64,000 bases of DNA from Pelodera strongyloides (lineage: Eukaryota > Nematoda > Chromadorea > Rhabditida > Rhabditidae), in contig JAANDG010000049.1 of the NCBI GenBank assembly GCA_036852015.1, forward strand, positions 186,001-250,000, read 5' to 3'. The notes below the pieces were generated by a model, which was not told the origin of the DNA, did not search any database, and worked only from the letters and a program-made list of their open reading frames with translations. This document shows positions 35,501 through 45,900 of the stretch, piece after piece. How positions within the stretch are numbered: the stretch's first letter is position 1; each line of letters opens with the position of its first letter. The translations under genes were made by a program, and so were the position numbers.

Positions 35501-36085
35501 AACTCATTACCAACCATCTTGAGTCTTGCAAACCGACGCTTAACAATTAAAACTTATTAAAAATCAATCAATTACATATTTCAGGAACGTGCCCAGATAG
35601 ATATCATAGTCTCCACATTGAGCAAGGGCGCACAAAATGCGCATTTCGCAATTAGGGAGATACAAGACGACCAGACACTCACGCATAAGGAGGAGGAGTT
35701 AGAGGTGAGATTTTTTTCGAAATTAATATTTTGTTTTGCCCGATGGCATACAATCTACTTACTGTTAGATTTTCGAAAGATAGCGTTGGCGTATAAGTTT
35801 TCAATAAAATGATATAGCTATGTCTGCGCACCACTTTGCTCGCGTACCCCGCCATTTGAATGGATTTAAAATTATACTAAAAAAAACTGTATTGTTTTTT
35901 TTTTCTTTTTTTTTAATAAATAGATAAATATGATATTCAGTCAATTTATTTTCCAGGTGCAAACCAAGATCAAAAGTCTGAAGAAGAAAGTTTGGAAGGA
36001 GTTGCAATCTGCCACTGCCGAACTTCCCCTACAGCAAATGTATCAGAACTTTTTGGCAAGGTCGACGACTACTCAAGCTATGTGA
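29570..36085 (+). CDS. Secreted SXP/RAL-2 family protein (DUF148, ANIS5 cation-binding), 180 aa
   Basis: Exons 29570-29671, 30085-30228, 34971-35018, 35585-35704 and 35957-36085, all phase 0, giving 180 residues. A signal peptide (MLTRRLLPFLCIIVGVLC) is followed by a Thr-rich linker and the family opening PGLPQFLQNAP, where SXP/RAL-2 proteins typically have PPFLxxA. The rest is helical and charged: about 46-80 with NSWAQRAGPEV, then IDIIVSTLSKGAQNAHFAI and EIQDDQTLTHKEEELEV, ending with KSLKKKVWKELQS. The family is nematode-specific and secreted; some members bind divalent cations, and the role is unsettled. The acceptor CTTTCAG lies two bases before the ATG, suggesting trans-splicing. Intron 2 is 4.7 kb because of inserted repeats, yet its splice sites are intact. 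Confidence 0.9.
30805..32380. mobile_element. 1.6 kb palindromic element inside intron 2 of the SXP/RAL-2 gene
   Basis: The arms mirror each other from CAAATTGTGCCGTGATCTAT on the left to ATAGATCACAGAACAATTTG on the right. Good matches lie at 30958/32230 (TACAGTACGGAGGTC), 31001/32185 (TATACCTCGAGGCTAC) and 31240/31915 (ATTCATTTCCATATTATC). A central 300 bp (31440-31740) is not repeated and holds a 93-codon minus-strand open frame of unknown meaning. There is no transposase. The host intron transcript would fold into a long hairpin. Confidence 0.8.
32395..32720 (+). repeat. Degenerate minisatellite of CGCCCCGATT units
   Basis: About ten irregular copies of TTTCGCCCCGATTnTTT separated by A-rich spacers, ending with the partial complement GATCAGGGCGAAATTGG. 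It is adjacent to the palindromic element. Composition and layout recall the core of the element at 6660-7460, but the unit differs. Confidence 0.7.
32957..33070. mobile_element. Short inverted-repeat element, CACCACTCAATTC family, copy 1
   Basis: TTCACCACTCAATTCCCCCG at the left mirrors GTTGAATTGAGTGGTGA at the right. The centre contains CTAAGTGAGAGACGCAGGGA. It lies in intron 2 of the SXP/RAL-2 gene. Confidence 0.7.
33849..34298. mobile_element. 450 bp TTAA element with GGGACGGGCCC ends
   Basis: TTAAAGGGACGGGCCCATCA is mirrored exactly by TGATGGGCCCGTCCCTTTAA. Arms of about 180 bp are nearly perfect, for example GTATACCGTAGAAGACCAAC and its complement. The centre is a distinct GC-richer stretch (34030-34110). 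It is one of the best-preserved hairpin elements here. Confidence 0.9.
35043..35189. mobile_element. Short inverted-repeat element, CACCACTCAATTC family, copy 2
   Basis: GAGGCCATAT at the left is matched by ATATGGCCTC at the right. It shares CTTCACCACTCAATTCC and the complementary centre TCTCTGCGTGCCTCACTTTA with copy 1 at 32957. It lies in intron 3, only 25 bp after exon 3. Confidence 0.72.
35462..35545 (-). tRNA. tRNA-like remnant
   Basis: On the minus strand, AAGCGTCGGTTTGCAAGACTC resembles an A box and GAGTTCGATTCCGG a B box, about 20 bp apart. The stems do not form a full cloverleaf. It is probably tRNA-derived repeat sequence in intron 3 of the SXP/RAL-2 gene. Confidence 0.3.
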
Positions 36086-36948
36086 ATATGTATCGATGAC
36101 GATAAATTATGCAATGTTTGAGGCTAATTGTAAGACATAGCTATTACGTCCACACAGGTTTCTGTGACACATATGTGGCACATAATTTGCCACCGAGATA
36201 TAAAGGTATTGGCTTCAGCACTCAAATTCATGATAACGAGCATCTTGTAGGAAACAGTTTATTTTATGAGTAAAGCACTTTTTTTTGTCATTGAATTACA
36301 GGAAATCCGTTTATTGAATTACCACAAATATAAAATAGTAAAAAGGCAGTAGGTATATTATGCAGCTTACAAGTTGGCACTGGGTTGATCATAAAGAAAG
36401 AAAAAGAATGCAAAGTGAAAGGAAAATCGACCCGAATTTGTGGATTGAGAAGTTAAAATATAAGTGAATTTATGTCTGAATATCAGAAGTGAAGGGTAAT
36501 ATTGGAAATGCAGCTTACATCACTAACGACATATACATTGGTCAGCCACAGAATAAATGTTCGAAGGTGGTTAAGCAGCGCCGATGCCAGTCGTATTAAC
36601 GCTACTTCACTACGTCGGTTTACACAAAAAGCGTGAAACATTGTTCTTATTGGAGAAGAAAATATATGTTGCTATGAAATGTAGTAAAATAAAATGAGGC
36701 ATTCTGTATATATTTTAAAAAGAACCTTACAACTGCCAAAATCTCACAGAAACGATAGACAACGCTAACTTTCCAATGCGTGTGATAATAGTAAAGCGGA
36801 ATAACACGGGTTTTGCGAAGGATATCCTAGTCTGCGCTCCCACACTGTGTCATATGTAAAGTGTGTGCCGTTATGTGCCTCCGGGGCATAAATAAACCAT
36901 GGCAACGAGTGCCATACCACTTTAACGGATAATTTGTACCATCAGAAT
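36086..36948. other. Convergent intergenic region
   Basis: It separates the 3' ends of the SXP/RAL-2 gene (plus) and the long claudin-like gene (minus). AT-rich, no exon or repeat recognised. Confidence 0.5.
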
Positions 36949-39900
36949 TTAAACTGTCGTCTCCGAATCCTTTGATTCCGTTGTATCGTTGAGGAACAAA
37001 TTCAGTCTAACTTCTGCGTCTCTGACATAGGTTGACGAAGGAGAGTCAGAGCGGAGACAGTCAGTGTCCACCAGAGTGGAAGATCCCACAGAACGGTCAA
37101 CCTGAATCTTTGAATATATTCTACTAATAAGAAACCGTATATATCACCCCCGTTTACAATTGGTTGTTACAATTGGTTTTGAAAAAATAGCCGAATATGC
37201 GCAAAGATTTATTATTTAAAACTTGTGGAGCACCTCGGCTGCGGTGCTCCTTTTTTGCTGCTCACCTTTTTAACGCATTTGATGTGCGGCACAACCGAAT
37301 AGTTACATCAGAGAAGCTATTTATATACAAAGCCAACTTGCCTCATCAGGTATCGTGTGTAGATGCGTTCTGCTCAACAACTTCTTCCTTAGCGAATTCG
37401 AGGAAACTGAGGACAACGCTACGGAATCTGGACGTTCAAAGAGTTGTGCGGTGGAGGGTGGGGCCGCCGCACGCATACTCAAACTTTGAATCGATCTGGA
37501 ATTTGAATATACGCATACGATTAAGTCAAAATCGTTTGGCTACTTGATAATGATCTATGTTCCTCATTCGCAGTTTAGCGGTAATCGTAATCCCACGTTT
37601 CCTCCCAAACAAGCGGGAAACGCGGAATTCGGTTCTTAGTGCGAGCGCTAATCAGGGGCCTTGCCGCTAACACAAGGCCTTGCCTAATGTTTAATTGCGG
37701 GACATGAATCTGTCAGGAAACATGCGACTTTTTTTATTGCGTGGGATTGGGTGCTAGCCTGCCAGGAAACGCGGGATTTATTTTTGTTTCGAGGGAAACG
37801 TGCAGTAGAAGAACAGAGGATCGTAAGACATTTCTTTTCTAAATAGAAAGAATCAGCTTGTAAAACAATTCAGATAACATAACAGGAAAATATATGGAAA
37901 ACGCTCAGATCAGGGCGAATTTTTCTGGTTTCTGAATAGTTCAATAAGTGCTGTCAGACGACAGTTGACACATGTAAAAAGTGAAGAAATACTCACCGTG
38001 ACGCGCCTTTATCTCCAAAAGTATTGATTGCAATCGTCGAATTTGGTCTCGACGAATCATCGCTCTGACTTGGTAGATTGAAAAACGAAACCTTAATTTT
38101 TTATTATTAATTTTGTAAAAATAAAATATGAATTTGTGTTTTGGGATAATGGGACTGTACCCTAAGCACTGTCCTGCATCCTGCACCCGACATACAATGC
38201 TTTTTTATTAGTGTCCCTGCTTATTTGCACTAATCTCGTACTAAAGTCAAAAATGGAATAAAAATAAAACTCGCAGGCAAAGTGGTTTCCCTTTGAGAGG
38301 TCGGTTTCCACGGTGTGGATGGAGGAGTTGGCTTCTTTTTGTTATCATTTATTCTAAAATTGTTAAAATTACATGAAATTATAAAACAACCTATCATATA
38401 TCCTACAACGATTGTTATGGAGTGTAGTACTCACAGTAACATTCCACAGCCTCTCCTCTATCTACATAGTATATGCGCTGTATCTTAGCTTAGGGCTATC
38501 AGTTGCTATGTGCTCAAACTAATTGTAAGTATCATAAGTAAACTATTATATATCTTTCCGTGGGCTGATCCTTTAAGATTCAGATAAAATAATAAAATAA
38601 CCTTTGTTCATCTATATCTTGTCTTGAATCCATAATCCGACTAGTTTCCACTTGTGCATATCCTCTAATTGGTTCTACTGATCTCCCAATATCTCGAACA
38701 TTTAGTGGAGGGATAGAGGGCTGATGAACGGGCAGAACGGTCTCACACTGAAAATGAAGTTCTTAAAAAACCTGATTAGTTAGTGTCTTTTATTAGGAAA
38801 CTGAATTCGGTTGAATTAACACAAGGTTACAAAAGACGAATAAATTATTGACTTATTGCGATGTATGTTTTGCATAAAACTTTATGAAACAAATTCTAAG
38901 TTACTTACCTTTTCACTACTCTTCCCAGTGGAAAATGTAACAGGAAATTCGCTTGTCTGATGCTGGCCGATTATCGATTAGTTGCAATTATAAGATAAAA
39001 ACTAACATTAGATTAGGGGAGGTAACAGGAATGAAGATAAATCACATACCTTTTCACGATACTGCTTGTTCTTTTCCCTCTCTCGCATCAACTGTATCCT
39101 TCGCAATTCCTCTATGGTCTGCTTCTCGCGGGTGATTTGTTCTCTAACTCGTGTACGGTCCTAAAATGACTTTCAGCTTTCTCAATCAAAGTTCCTCAAT
39201 CAAAATTATTTTCTTTCAACTCTAAAAAATAGGAAGAATAAAAAGGATTGAAGTTGCTGAAGTTTTACCATCCGATCTGCGCATCGTGCGGGTGTTGAAC
39301 CCGCGTCGACATGGTGAGCAACGGCTCTACCAATATACCACCGGCCTCAAAGAAATATTCAAAAATAAAAGTACCATTGAAGAGGCCGGTCTCTCAGCAA
39401 CATCGTCGATAAGAGTTGTCTTTGGTGTTGGTATTGATTGAGCAGATCCACTGACTGGCTGCATGGAAGGCATCAGAGCTGGAAAGTAGAGGTGGATAAA
39501 AATCGTTAACTTGATAAATAGATTATTTTTCACAACCCTCACTTGTGCTTGACTACGTGTAATAAGTTCATTGTTCCTTAGTGACTAGAATCTTGCTCAT
39601 CACCAGATCAACGAAAAAGGAATTCTATAACCAAATATTGCATAACCAGCCGGTTACGCCACCCGATGTGTCTTTCCATACTTATGAAACGTCTGTCACG
39701 TAGATGAAAATTTTTTTCATGAGAATATTCCAATTTGAGCTGCGGCACTTTTTTATATCCAAAGCGGAACAATTTATTCGAATCATAAAAATTGAGCCAT
39801 GCCCGGGTGTCAATATACAAATTAAGAATAGATATGAGTATATACAGTACCCTTTCTCCCCAGTTCCGTACTAATTGTCGATGAACTATTCCTCTGTTGG

Positions 39901-42900
39901 CTACTCGGTTGTAGATACTCATTGGCAAATTGGTCGTCATTATAAACACTATCATAAATGCTCGGATCTTTTGGTCGATTTAGCGTGCTTCCGCCTCTGA
40001 AATATAGAAATGATTAAATATAAATACAGATGATTAGAATGCTTTTTAATTAATGTAGTGGTTTGATAGCTTCAAACTTGGAAAATATAAAACAGGTGTA
40101 TAGAAAATATTTTAAAGGAGGAAGATAAACGCACTTGAAAGTCGAGATTCCAATCGAACTATCACAGGGAAGATACTCGTAAGTCTGTTCCAAATCTACG
40201 GGTTGAGACACATTTTGAGCAGATTTGAGGATTGACTAAATATACTTACTTCAAACAAATTGTAGAATCAAATAACTGTCTGCAACTACTAGATCTCATA
40301 AACAAAACGTGTGAAAATCAATAAAGTATCACTTCTAAAGATGACACTTTAACACATTTGATTCAACAAAACTATAAATGAAATAAAAACTTAAAAGGAA
40401 CAAATATCGTTACCTTTGGTGATTGCACAGCTTTCGCTTGTTCTTCATGTCGTTGGCGCGGTAGGGTGTTCATACTAATTCCTGAAAAGTTCCATACTAA
40501 TTCCTGAAAAGTATTGTGGATTTATTGGAAACCTGGAACCCTATCTATTTGTCATCTGGAACAACCCGTTTACTACGCTAATATCGTAAGAACGGACAAA
40601 GGAATCAAACAAGTCATCACTTCGTTGTTTATTTCACTTCCATCTGAAACATATATTTCCGAGCAGTTCTCACCAGTACTGGTCGTTTTCTCCGAGAATA
40701 CGTTGCTTGTCGACGTAAACAGATCCGGGCGACTTCTATTTACTTCCTTTTCCGCCTTACTTGAACGACGGGATTTGGTAAAGTTTGGAACCGACGAAGT
40801 ACGTTTAAAGTTGTTCTAAAGAATTGATCTTACTTGGAAAAAAAAACGGAAAACCTCAATATTCTTATGCAATTATGTATGTTTACATGCAGTCACTAAT
40901 CCAGCAGTTTTACAATACAAGAACCATAAACGAGGTCCAATGGATATTTACTCATTCCATCAATAACTCACTCCACGTCCACCATTTTTGATGTTCTTCA
41001 TATAATCCTTTTCCCAACGACGAAGTGCCTCTGTGTCAACTCTAGAATGAAAGTCTCTCAAGCAATATTACCTAGCGTTTCGAAATTTTCCTCCAGTTTC
41101 GTATTTCCACATAGTCATGCTTCTCAATTAATAAAGTTGATAAAAATTTGTTACCTATATACGGCAGATAGACTTCTTTTGAACTTCTGATTTGAGGACT
41201 GAGACGAACCCAGGAGGGAAGTGTCATCGTCGTTGCCTTCCACAACCTGAAGGCAGAAAGAAGCTTAGTTACGTAAATGGAGAGAAGAAAAAGGCGTGCT
41301 TCAGTAATCCCTTCACTGAGGAAGGCATACGGTAAGAAATCTCCAGAGAAACTGACATGCTTGAAACTTTAAGTTAAAATTAGGAACAAAATCTTTTCAG
41401 GGGATGAATAGGAGCAAAACCTAATCATTGTAAGCCAATTATTATTTTTTTAGAAATGAGGGTGACGATAGTATACTCATTTATTAGAAACAAGCAAGGC
41501 GGAAGCTTTTACCTCAATTTTGACCAATTTCGCTCGTCCTTTTTGAAACGCGAGTGAAGTGGCGAAACATCCGAGGAACGAAGCAATCCAATGGAGAATT
41601 GTGCCAACAACTTGGAACTCGAATGCCCAGCCGAATTGTTGCTGAATAGAGAGACCGTGTTAATTCACAGCATTGACACTTTCGGTATGGGTACGGTATT
41701 TGCCTAATCTATGCCATGCTGTATATGTAATGCAATGATCGGAGAAATAATCGCTGGCTAATACCTTGCGGATCATTCGGCATAATCTTTACATTTGCGA
41801 TGCATCTTTGCACTGGTACAGAGCAGACCTCTCTGTGTATAGATACATTAATATCACATATAAAGTTTCTATTCTATGTGTATATTGAAAATTACCTCAT
41901 AAATCACATTGTCCTCTTCCTTGATCACTTTATTGTCCTGATAATTTGCCCACATATAGAACACAGTTATACCGACCACTGACATTATTGCTGAAGTTAA
42001 AATTTATACATACTAAAAGAAGTAAGCGTATGCTTCTATCTTCGCTGTCTATCGCTCGACACCACCCCTGAGGCAACATTTGACGCGCATTTTCATTTTT
42101 GGGAGCCTGGCATTGCCTGGCACATAGCAGGCTTGGGACAGTTTGATATCCAAGCTTGTATGAGTGGTGAACAACAATGAGATGCAACACATGTGAATAA
42201 GTTGTTAATTGTTAACTGTTAGTCCTCACCGGCTATCGTAACCAGCACAGTCGACGCACAAATGAAGGTTCTGTGGCAAAAGCTGCAGACTCCCGCTAGA
42301 AGTGAGGCAGCAGATAGTAGAACAGATATTCCACAGGCTGCTAGAGCAGCAATCTTCCAGCCTGAAGATATATAAAAACTGTTATATCCCGTTGCGATGC
42401 GTTGCACACGAGATATACGAAAAGTTTATTTCTAAACTCTAAACACAAATTAATGCACGACGATGTAGACGGTGGAGTGTAGACAGTATACGGGCACGCG
42501 TGTAGACACTTCTGTAGATCACCAGAGTAGATCCACAGGTGTAGGCAGTAGTCGAGTCGAGTCCTCAGCAGGCTTGGCAGCAGGTCCTTGGCGTAGTCGC
42601 ACTTGTCTTGGGTGACCCTCGGGTACTCTTGTAGACTCTGATACTATGCTCGACTCGCATCTTTATATTACACTTTTCGTATGCTAATTACTTTCGAAAC
42701 ACTTCGAAATAGACAATTCTAAAACTTGTTTACACAAATATACGTATGCCCAATAGCATACGTTACACCCTTTCCCTAATTGGAACTCCAATTACAAAAA
42801 TAAAGGGCATACTTTAAACAAGTACTTACTCAATGCTGCTTGTTCGCAGTCTTCCGCACATGCGGGCTGTATCGCTCTGGTGGACGGCTTCGGCGGGTAC

Positions 42901-45900
42901 TCCTGCGGCACTGCACATCGTCCTGGGTCGTAGGTTCCAACGACGTAGATTCCGTGCTTCTCGTATCCAAGCTTCCTTGTGTAGTAGCCGTCTTCTTCGA
43001 TATATCCAGTATCGTTTCCTTCTCGCCGAAGTCCATTTCCATCCAAACTCTCGGACGTTCTCGCAATTGATCGGTGCGTCGAATCCAATCGCCTTTACTG
43101 GTGTGCACACGGTACGTTGTGTCACTCGTCCGCTCCATAATTCTTCCGGGAAACCACTTCACCGGTTCGTTGTAACATCGCGCGTAGACTGTCATTCCTT
43201 CGACGAAGTCTGGCGAATCCTTCTTTCCGGCCAAGAACTCTCTTGGTATCGAATCACTACCTACATTCCCCCCACCCAGTTCTTGAGCCAACTGCTCCTT
43301 GGATGTCTGCAGCAAACCACACTGCGGAGAGTAGGATAGCTTAATTCCTTTCTTATCACAAAACTGTTCCAACTTTTGGAAATCCTGAACCTTAGAGCTG
43401 TACTTTTGCCTATCGCAGGTCTTACCGCTGCTCACAGCAGACTTCCTAGCTCTTTCTGAGGTCCTAACTGTATTCACCACGAATACTTCTCTCTGTGCTA
43501 AAGATTTCAGATCATTTAACGATAAACCAACCTTGACCTGAAGATCCCGTCCGAAAATCGACGACGCATTCCTCTCCAGCACGTGTAAGTGCACTGCATG
43601 TCGGACGTTTCCAACCAGCATTTCCACGGTGCACTTTCCTTTGAATGCAATCTTCCCTCCAGTGTAGCTCTCTGCGTCGTAATTCACCGGTACCAGTCTT
43701 GGTTTTCCCACTTCCCTCCAAGTCGCTTCATTGATTATCGACAGTGCTGCACCAGTGTCGAGTTCCATTTCAATGCTCTTTCCTTGAATCTTCACGGGTA
43801 ACATGATCGGTGGTTCAAAATGGTGAATAGACGGTCTTACAGCGTAAGTTCTAGGATCACTGTAATCAAGGTTAATTGAGCCTAAACGGGGCTCCTCAAC
43901 TTCATTATGAGTATCAAATGTACGAATCTGATGGTTCCTCCGAACCTTTCTACTCTTACAATCTTTAGCAATGTGACCTAACTTGTCACAATTAAAACAC
44001 CTTACTGACCTTTCTTTGTCCTGCCATCGCTGTTCCTTGCGGTTTCCTGCCTCGTACTGCTGCTGATTTACTTCGCATGCATCGGTAGAGCTTCGTCCTT
44101 GGTGCAGCGAACTCCTTTCAGCTGTTTCCACCTTCTGTGCCAACTGTAGAGCCTTGATTGCTTCCAAGTCCTCTTCTAACAGTAGTCTCTCTCGCACAGT
44201 ATCACTACTCATACCTCTTATAAATTGCATCGAAAGTATACAATCTTTAACATTCTTAACCTTGTCAAACTCACATTTACCTGCCAATCGTTCCAATTCC
44301 CTGTAGAACTCCTCCATGGTCTGGCCAGGTCGTTGCTTCTCCATGAGCAACTTGTGACGATAGGTTATCAGCATCTGCTTTTTGCAGTACCTCTCCTTGA
44401 GAATCCTCACAATCGACTTGAAATCCAACGAGCGCGGTTCCTTTGGCGCTGTCCACGCTGTCATTGACTCGTACGTCTCCGGTTGCAGCAGCGAAAGTAG
44501 TGTGAGCACTTTCTTCTCGTCCTGCGTCACATCTCTCAGGTCCAGCTGTATCTGCAGTCTCGCAATCCAAACATCCAGATTCGAAACTTCCGGGTCGAAC
44601 ATCTCCATTCTCATTCTTCCGTCCATCGTGAACTCGAATCGCTGAACGCCAATGTTATATCCCGTTGCGATGCGTTGCACACGAGATATACGAAAAGTTT
44701 ATTTCTAAACTCTAAACACAAATTAATGCACGACGATGTAGACGGTGGAGTGTAGACAGTATACGGGCACGCGTGTAGACACTTCTGTAGATCACCAGAG
44801 TAGATCCACAGGTGTAGGCAGTAGTCGAGTCGAGTCCTCAGCAGGCTTGGCAGCAGGTCCTTGGCGTAGTCGCACTTGTCTTGGGTGACCCTCGGGTACT
44901 CTTGTAGACTCTGATACTATGCTCGACTCGCATCTTTATATTACACTTTTCGTATGCTAATTACTTTCGAAACACTTCGAAATAGACAATTCTAAAACTT
45001 GTTTACACAAATATACGTATGCCCAATAGCATACGTTACAAAAACATATATTATTATTATCTTTATAAAGGTGTCCTTGTCATATCGGCCACAGTTATTA
45101 CTATCTTTGAGTATTCGTATTTTTATCACACAATTTGCACGCTATATTACTTTCTCGTTTGCGGTAAGTAATGAATTATTATTATTATGTGTACCACGTA
45201 CCACTTCTATGGATTATTAATTATTACTCGAGTGAAACAGGTTATGACATGAAGTTTTTTGTGAAAAATTTTAGGAAGTTAGTGACAATGTTGCTGTCTA
45301 CGGTTCTTAACTTTTTACTTTCAAATACATAGATTCAAAAATCATCCTCGATAAACTAGTTCTTACCCAAGAAAAGATGCTGCCATGCATCATTCTGTAT
45401 TCTATTTTCATCATGATCGTGGTCATAAAGGTCTTCTGGATCTATCCAATAGTCGAATTTGTATACACATTGCAAAGGAGGAAGATAGAAGACAGAGAAG
45501 GGGGAGCCTTGCAGATCACGTCTGAAATAAACATTATTATTATTATTATTACAGTAACATTATTATTATTATTACTGTAATATCTTGGTGTGTATCAGAA
45601 ACGAGAGCTAAATAGGGGTACTTTAGTGATGAACATTTATTTAGCATAGATTATTACATGTGAAAAAAAGCTTTATGAAAAATGCTACCAAAAAATGTTA
45701 TCGCAAAGCTACCGTACCTATAAAGAGTCTCATAATATTCCCTCGTCCTACCGTAGTCGAATGAATAATCTCGCTTACAGTCCAACCATAAACCATGGTG
45801 GTGCTCGGTACGGCCATTCTGGAATTTTTAGGTTAAATTCTGAAAATCTGATCTCGCACGAATTCTGAATTCTGAGGCCAGTTCCAATAAAATTTACCGC

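Larger units (their letters stand above)
42375..45045 (-). mobile_element. Ty3-type LTR retrotransposon, internally deleted, with 5 bp target duplication
   Basis: Two 388 bp LTRs (42380-42767 and 44653-45040) begin TG and end CA, and no difference was seen between them by eye. AAAAC flanks both sides as the target duplication. The element reads on the minus strand, the same direction as its host gene. The internal region starts with TTGGCGTTCAGC (possible primer-binding site) and ends in the purine tract AGGGAAAGGG directly before the 3' LTR. It has one long frame with gag, zinc knuckle and protease, followed by integrase fragments. Reverse transcriptase and RNase H are absent, so it would need proteins from another copy to move. 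Confidence 0.95.

Noticed and set aside
37321..37341. Stop in the SWLCI reading as the end of the long claudin-like gene
   Set aside because: A GC donor just upstream and a following 50-codon phase-matched exon ending ETTV, like the paralogue's ETCV, fit better; it may still be an alternative end.
42833..43339. 168-codon plus-strand open frame
   Set aside because: It lies antisense to the retrotransposon coding frame and has no splice or family support; it is a shadow frame.
43512..44570. Several 70-97 codon frames on both strands
   Set aside because: All overlap the retrotransposon gag-protease frame in other registers.
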